A DNA stretch of 8,408 nucleotides. Source: an uncultured Oribacterium sp. GTDB taxonomy: Bacteria; Bacillota; Clostridia; Lachnospirales; Lachnospiraceae. Under the pieces are notes generated by a model, which saw only the letters and a list, made by a program, of their open reading frames with translations, did not search any database and was not told the DNA's origin. The translations under genes were made by a program, and so were the position numbers. Shown in pieces: positions 6,894 through 8,408 of the stretch (position 1 is its first letter; each line of letters starts with the position of its first letter). The stretch spans positions 1 to 8,408 of the forward strand of contig CAAGRO010000316.1 of NCBI GenBank assembly GCA_900772695.1. The letters are read 5' to 3'.

Positions 6894-6930
6894 GGAAGGC
6901 AGAGGGCCCCGGAGGGACCCCCTGCCTTTC
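6894..6930 (+). terminator. Terminator-like hairpin after oppF
   Basis: GGAAGGCAG (6894-6902) pairs with CTGCCTTTC (6922-6930) with one G-U pair, and the inner GGG/CCC can extend the stem. The T-run is short and lies mostly inside the stem. It starts 15 bases after the oppF stop, so it is the likely end of the operon, though of moderate strength. Confidence 0.65.
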
Positions 6931-6972
6931 TAAACTGTGGCAAGCCGCTTGAAAATTATTTTAAATTAGTGC

Positions 6973-7001
6973 TTGACGCGGGCGTAGCGCTTTGCTATTA
7001 T
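6973..7001 (+). promoter_or_regulatory. Sigma-A promoter of the tRNA-Ser gene
   Basis: TTGACG (6973-6978), a 17-base spacer and TATTAT (6996-7001), with an extended TG at 6993-6994. Both boxes are 5/6 matches. The expected start near 7008 gives a 5' leader of about 25 bases before the tRNA. Confidence 0.85.
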
Positions 7002-7032
7002 AAACGAGCTGAATTGATGCAGCACAACACAT

Positions 7033-7118
7033 GACGAGGTGTGATAATTGGTAGTCGGCCAGCCTGGAAAGTTGGTGCCCGTGTATGCGGGTTGTGAGTT
7101 CGAGTCTCATCCTCGTCG
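7033..7118 (+). tRNA. tRNA-Ser, anticodon GGA
   Basis: The acceptor stem GACGAGG (7033-7039) pairs perfectly with CCTCGTC (7111-7117); the discriminator base is G7118. The D-arm has A14, GG at 18-19 and A21 in the standard places. The anticodon stem is CCAGC (7059-7063) with GTTGG (7071-7075), one G-U pair, and the loop CTGGAAA gives anticodon GGA (7066-7068), reading UCC and UCU serine codons. A long variable arm pairs CCCG with CGGG (about 7078-7091), the class II form expected of tRNA-Ser. The T-arm is GTGAG with CTCAT around TTCGAGT. The 3' CCA is not encoded, so it must be added after transcription. Confidence 0.95.
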
Positions 7119-7122
7119 CTTG

Positions 7123-7153
7123 AAAAAACCGGTTCATTTGAACCGGTTTTTTT
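7123..7153 (+). terminator. Intrinsic terminator of the tRNA-Ser gene
   Basis: CCGGTTC (7129-7135) pairs with GAACCGG (7140-7146) around a four-base loop, flanked by six A on the left and seven T on the right. It is a strong terminator that could work in both directions. Confidence 0.92.
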
Positions 7154-7494
7154 GTTATACTAGTCACGATTTTAAATTATGTTTGAAAACTCTGGGTTTG
7201 TACAGGCTGAAATTTCCTTTCATGCAGGAGTATGAGAACCGGATGAAACAGACGTGTCACTTCGATTCTGAATGACCATATCGAACGTTCGACATCGAAT
7301 AAATACATGGATTCATCGCTTTGATTTTCTATATATGTAAGCAATCTTCGTTGATGAAATGTGAATAATAGATTCGCTGCTTTGATTCAATCAGCGGTGC
7401 GAAGGATCGATGTCAACATGAAGCACACAGATTCGCTGTTTTGATTTTTATCAGCGGATCGGATTTCATCCGGAAAAGAGCGGAGGTGTTCTGT
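7154..7494. other. Non-coding spacer with palindrome and repeats
   Basis: No ORF with a ribosome binding site and believable codon use is seen. It contains the palindrome TCGAACGTTCGA (7281-7292), enclosed by the wider inverted pair TTCGAT (7261-7266) and ATCGAA (7294-7299). It also holds the ~60-base repeats, a small stem CGGAT/ATCCG (7460-7472), and a stem TTCATC (7312-7317)/GATGAA (7354-7359). No clear sigma-A promoter for the downstream gene was found. Confidence 0.6.
7310..7457. repeat. Three imperfect repeats at ~60-base spacing
   Basis: Copies start at 7310, 7371 and 7430 (steps of 61 and 59 bases). Each shares a core of the form GATTC, then CGCTKY, then TTTGATT. Copies 2 and 3 are closest and both end in ATCAGCGG (7390-7397 and 7450-7457). 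In those two, CGCTG and CAGCG form a dyad with a spacer of 12 and 13 bases (7375-7396 and 7434-7456). Copy 1 keeps only the left part. They may be protein-binding sites or small RNA hairpins. Confidence 0.55.
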
Positions 7495-7554
7495 ATGTGC
7501 TGTGTCGCATGCAGGCTTCTTCCGGGATGCATGAGCGGAGAGCGACTGTACTGA
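7495..7554 (+). CDS. Possible 19-residue cysteine-rich leader ORF
   Basis: ATG lies eight bases after GGAGG (7482-7486) and encodes MCCVACRLLPGCMSGERLY, with four cysteines in the first twelve residues. The start signal is good, but an ORF this short arises easily by chance. A further in-frame short ORF (7567-7623) ends in a TGA that overlaps the GTG start of the next gene. If translated, these would act as leader peptides coupling translation to the PIN-like gene; no known family is recognised. Confidence 0.25.
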   Translation: MCCVACRLLPGCMSGERLY

Positions 7555-7619
7555 AGTATCTGCGGGATGCAGAGGCTGGAACCCATGAGGGAGCATCAGC
7601 GAAAGCAGAAGGAGCTACA

Positions 7620-8408
7620 GTGATTATTTTAGTTGATTTTGAGAATACCCATGCATCGGGGCTTGAGGGCTACACTTACCTCAATGAGAGTGATACGCTC
7701 GTCATGTATTACAGTGATGAGAACAGCGCCGTGACGAAGGGCGTCGTGGATGATCTTCGGAAGAACGGGGTGCATGTGCGTCTCGTGAAGCTGCTGAAGC
7801 AGCACAGCAACGCCCTCGACATGTACATCGCGTCGACGACCGGCATGTTCCTGGATTCGGGCGAGAAGATCTGTATCGTGTCGAAGGACCATGGCTATGC
7901 CGCCGTACGCGATTTCTGGCACAGCCTGCGCGGCGCAGAGATCCTGCTCGGCGAGACGATCAAGCAGTGCCTGCTGAGCTCGGAGCTGAACGACGAAGCG
8001 CGGATCCGTCTCTGCAAGGAGCGCGAGCAGAAGGCGATGCTCGTCGATGCATTCACGACCATGAACACCATCCCGACCCGTCCGACGCTCAGCCGCAGTA
8101 ACCAGCGCCGTCGTCGGAACGATACACGGAATTTCATGGAGGTGAGTGAGCCGGTGGCGATCCTGCCGAACCCGCTCATGACCGAGACCCCGGCCGATCA
8201 GCTTGCGAAGGAGCTGAGCAGTGCCGCGGCGAAGTCTGAGAACACTGCGCGTGAGGCACAGCAGGAGCCGGTGATGACCACGTCCGTATCCTCGGACAAT
8301 GCTTCCGATAGCCTCGTTCATCTTCATGATGCCATCATAGCCGCCGAAACGCTCCTGTACCGGCTCACTCGTCGTATTCTGCTCCGGTGCGCTGTTCTGC
8401 CCCCGGCG
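7620..8408 (+). CDS. PIN/NYN-like nuclease domain protein, 3' end missing
   Basis: Open to the right edge (263 codons, no stop). The start GTG at 7620 has AAGGAG (7609-7614) five bases upstream, and the protein then begins MIILVDFENTHASGLEG, typical of PIN-like proteins. The reading frame is open further upstream, but codon use there (AGA, ACT, TCA, AAA) differs from the body, so a longer start is not favoured. Residues 1-115 look like a PIN/NYN fold: VDFEN (D6, E8), a central strand LVMYYSDEN, NALDMYIA (D67) and IVSKDHGYAAV (D90). These acidic residues would bind metal in an RNase. Residues 120-225 are a polar, Arg- and Glu-rich, probably flexible region. Function and target are not known; a role in RNA cleavage is inferred from the fold only. 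From about residue 225 the reading may no longer be true coding sequence (see the entry at 8298). Confidence 0.7.
   Translation, partial: MIILVDFENTHASGLEGYTYLNESDTLVMYYSDENSAVTKGVVDDLRKNGVHVRLVKLLKQHSNALDMYIASTTGMFLDSGEKICIVSKDHGYAAVRDFWHSLRGAEILLGETIKQCLLSSELNDEARIRLCKEREQKAMLVDAFTTMNTIPTRPTLSRSNQRRRRNDTRNFMEVSEPVAILPNPLMTETPADQLAKELSSAAAKSENTAREAQQEPVMTTSVSSDNASDSLVHLHDAIIAAETLLYRLTRRILLRCAVLPPA
8298..8408 (-). CDS. Possible opposite-strand coding fragment at the right edge
   Basis: Read on the minus strand from 8408, this gives 37 residues including SEPVQERFGGYDGIMKMN followed by EAIGSI. Its codons (CCG, GAG, CAG, CGT, GGC, ATC) are those favoured by the rest of the window. The plus-strand reading of the same bases is an unlikely run of Leu/Arg/Ala with the rare codon ATA. 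Further left the minus frame stays open but is clearly the shadow of the PIN-like gene. There is no stop where a real convergent gene would end, so this is probably a fragment joined at a breakpoint, natural or artificial. No family is recognised. Confidence 0.35.

Noticed and set aside
7033..7118. tRNA-Ser gene as an integration site for a mobile element.
   Set aside because: No second copy of the tRNA 3' end and no integrase are seen in the window.
7281..7292. SOS (LexA) box.
   Set aside because: The Firmicute box needs four bases between CGAAC and GTTCG; here the half-sites touch.
7310..7457. CRISPR array.
   Set aside because: There are only three degenerate copies, unequal in length, and no cas genes.
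7422..7619. N-terminal extension of the PIN-like protein in the same open frame.
   Set aside because: Codon use upstream differs from the gene body, no well-placed ribosome binding site fits an upstream in-frame ATG, and the GTG at 7620 gives the usual PIN-like N-terminus.

Overview
The window looks like an accessory-free chromosomal segment (or short contig) of a Firmicute from the class Clostridia, most likely Lachnospiraceae-like. The basis is strong Shine-Dalgarno sites (AAGGAGG), a lipoprotein signal peptide followed by an Ala/Thr/Glu-rich linker, a fairly GC-rich third-codon bias, and the cysteine-free C-termini of the oligopeptide ATPases. The genus cannot be named from the sequence alone.

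Layout. Bases 1-297 are the 3' end of an ABC-F type ATPase, showing only its C-terminal coiled-coil. Bases 298-830 hold no convincing gene. They contain a very large imperfect palindrome (311-551, about 93 base pairs in one fold-back, six-base terminal loop), then an AT-rich stretch with a sigma-A-like promoter (724-752) carrying a dyad between its -35 and -10, and a leader hairpin (763-802) just before the oppA ribosome binding site. Bases 831-6879 are a complete oligopeptide ABC transporter operon in the order oppA-oppB-oppC-oppD-oppF. oppA is followed by a GAAA-capped hairpin and a 270-base gap whose 3' end folds into three successive stem-loops before oppB. oppB to oppF are tightly coupled (gaps of 2 and 1 bases, then a 17-base overlap). 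A terminator-like hairpin follows oppF.

Bases 6973-7153 are a compact tRNA-Ser(GGA) unit with a near-consensus promoter and a strong intrinsic terminator. Bases 7154-7619 are mostly non-coding: a perfect 12-base palindrome, three imperfect repeats about 60 bases apart, and one or two very short possible leader ORFs. From 7620 to the right edge runs a PIN/NYN-like nuclease gene. The last ~110 bases look more like coding sequence on the opposite strand, which suggests a rearrangement or assembly breakpoint near 8290-8320.

How it works together. OppA is the membrane-anchored peptide receptor, OppB and OppC form the channel, and OppD and OppF are the two ATPases. The hairpin after oppA fits the usual excess of binding protein over transporter. 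The items most worth a second look are the 241-base fold-back, the structured oppA-oppB spacer, the repeats ahead of the PIN-like gene, and the strand switch at the right edge.
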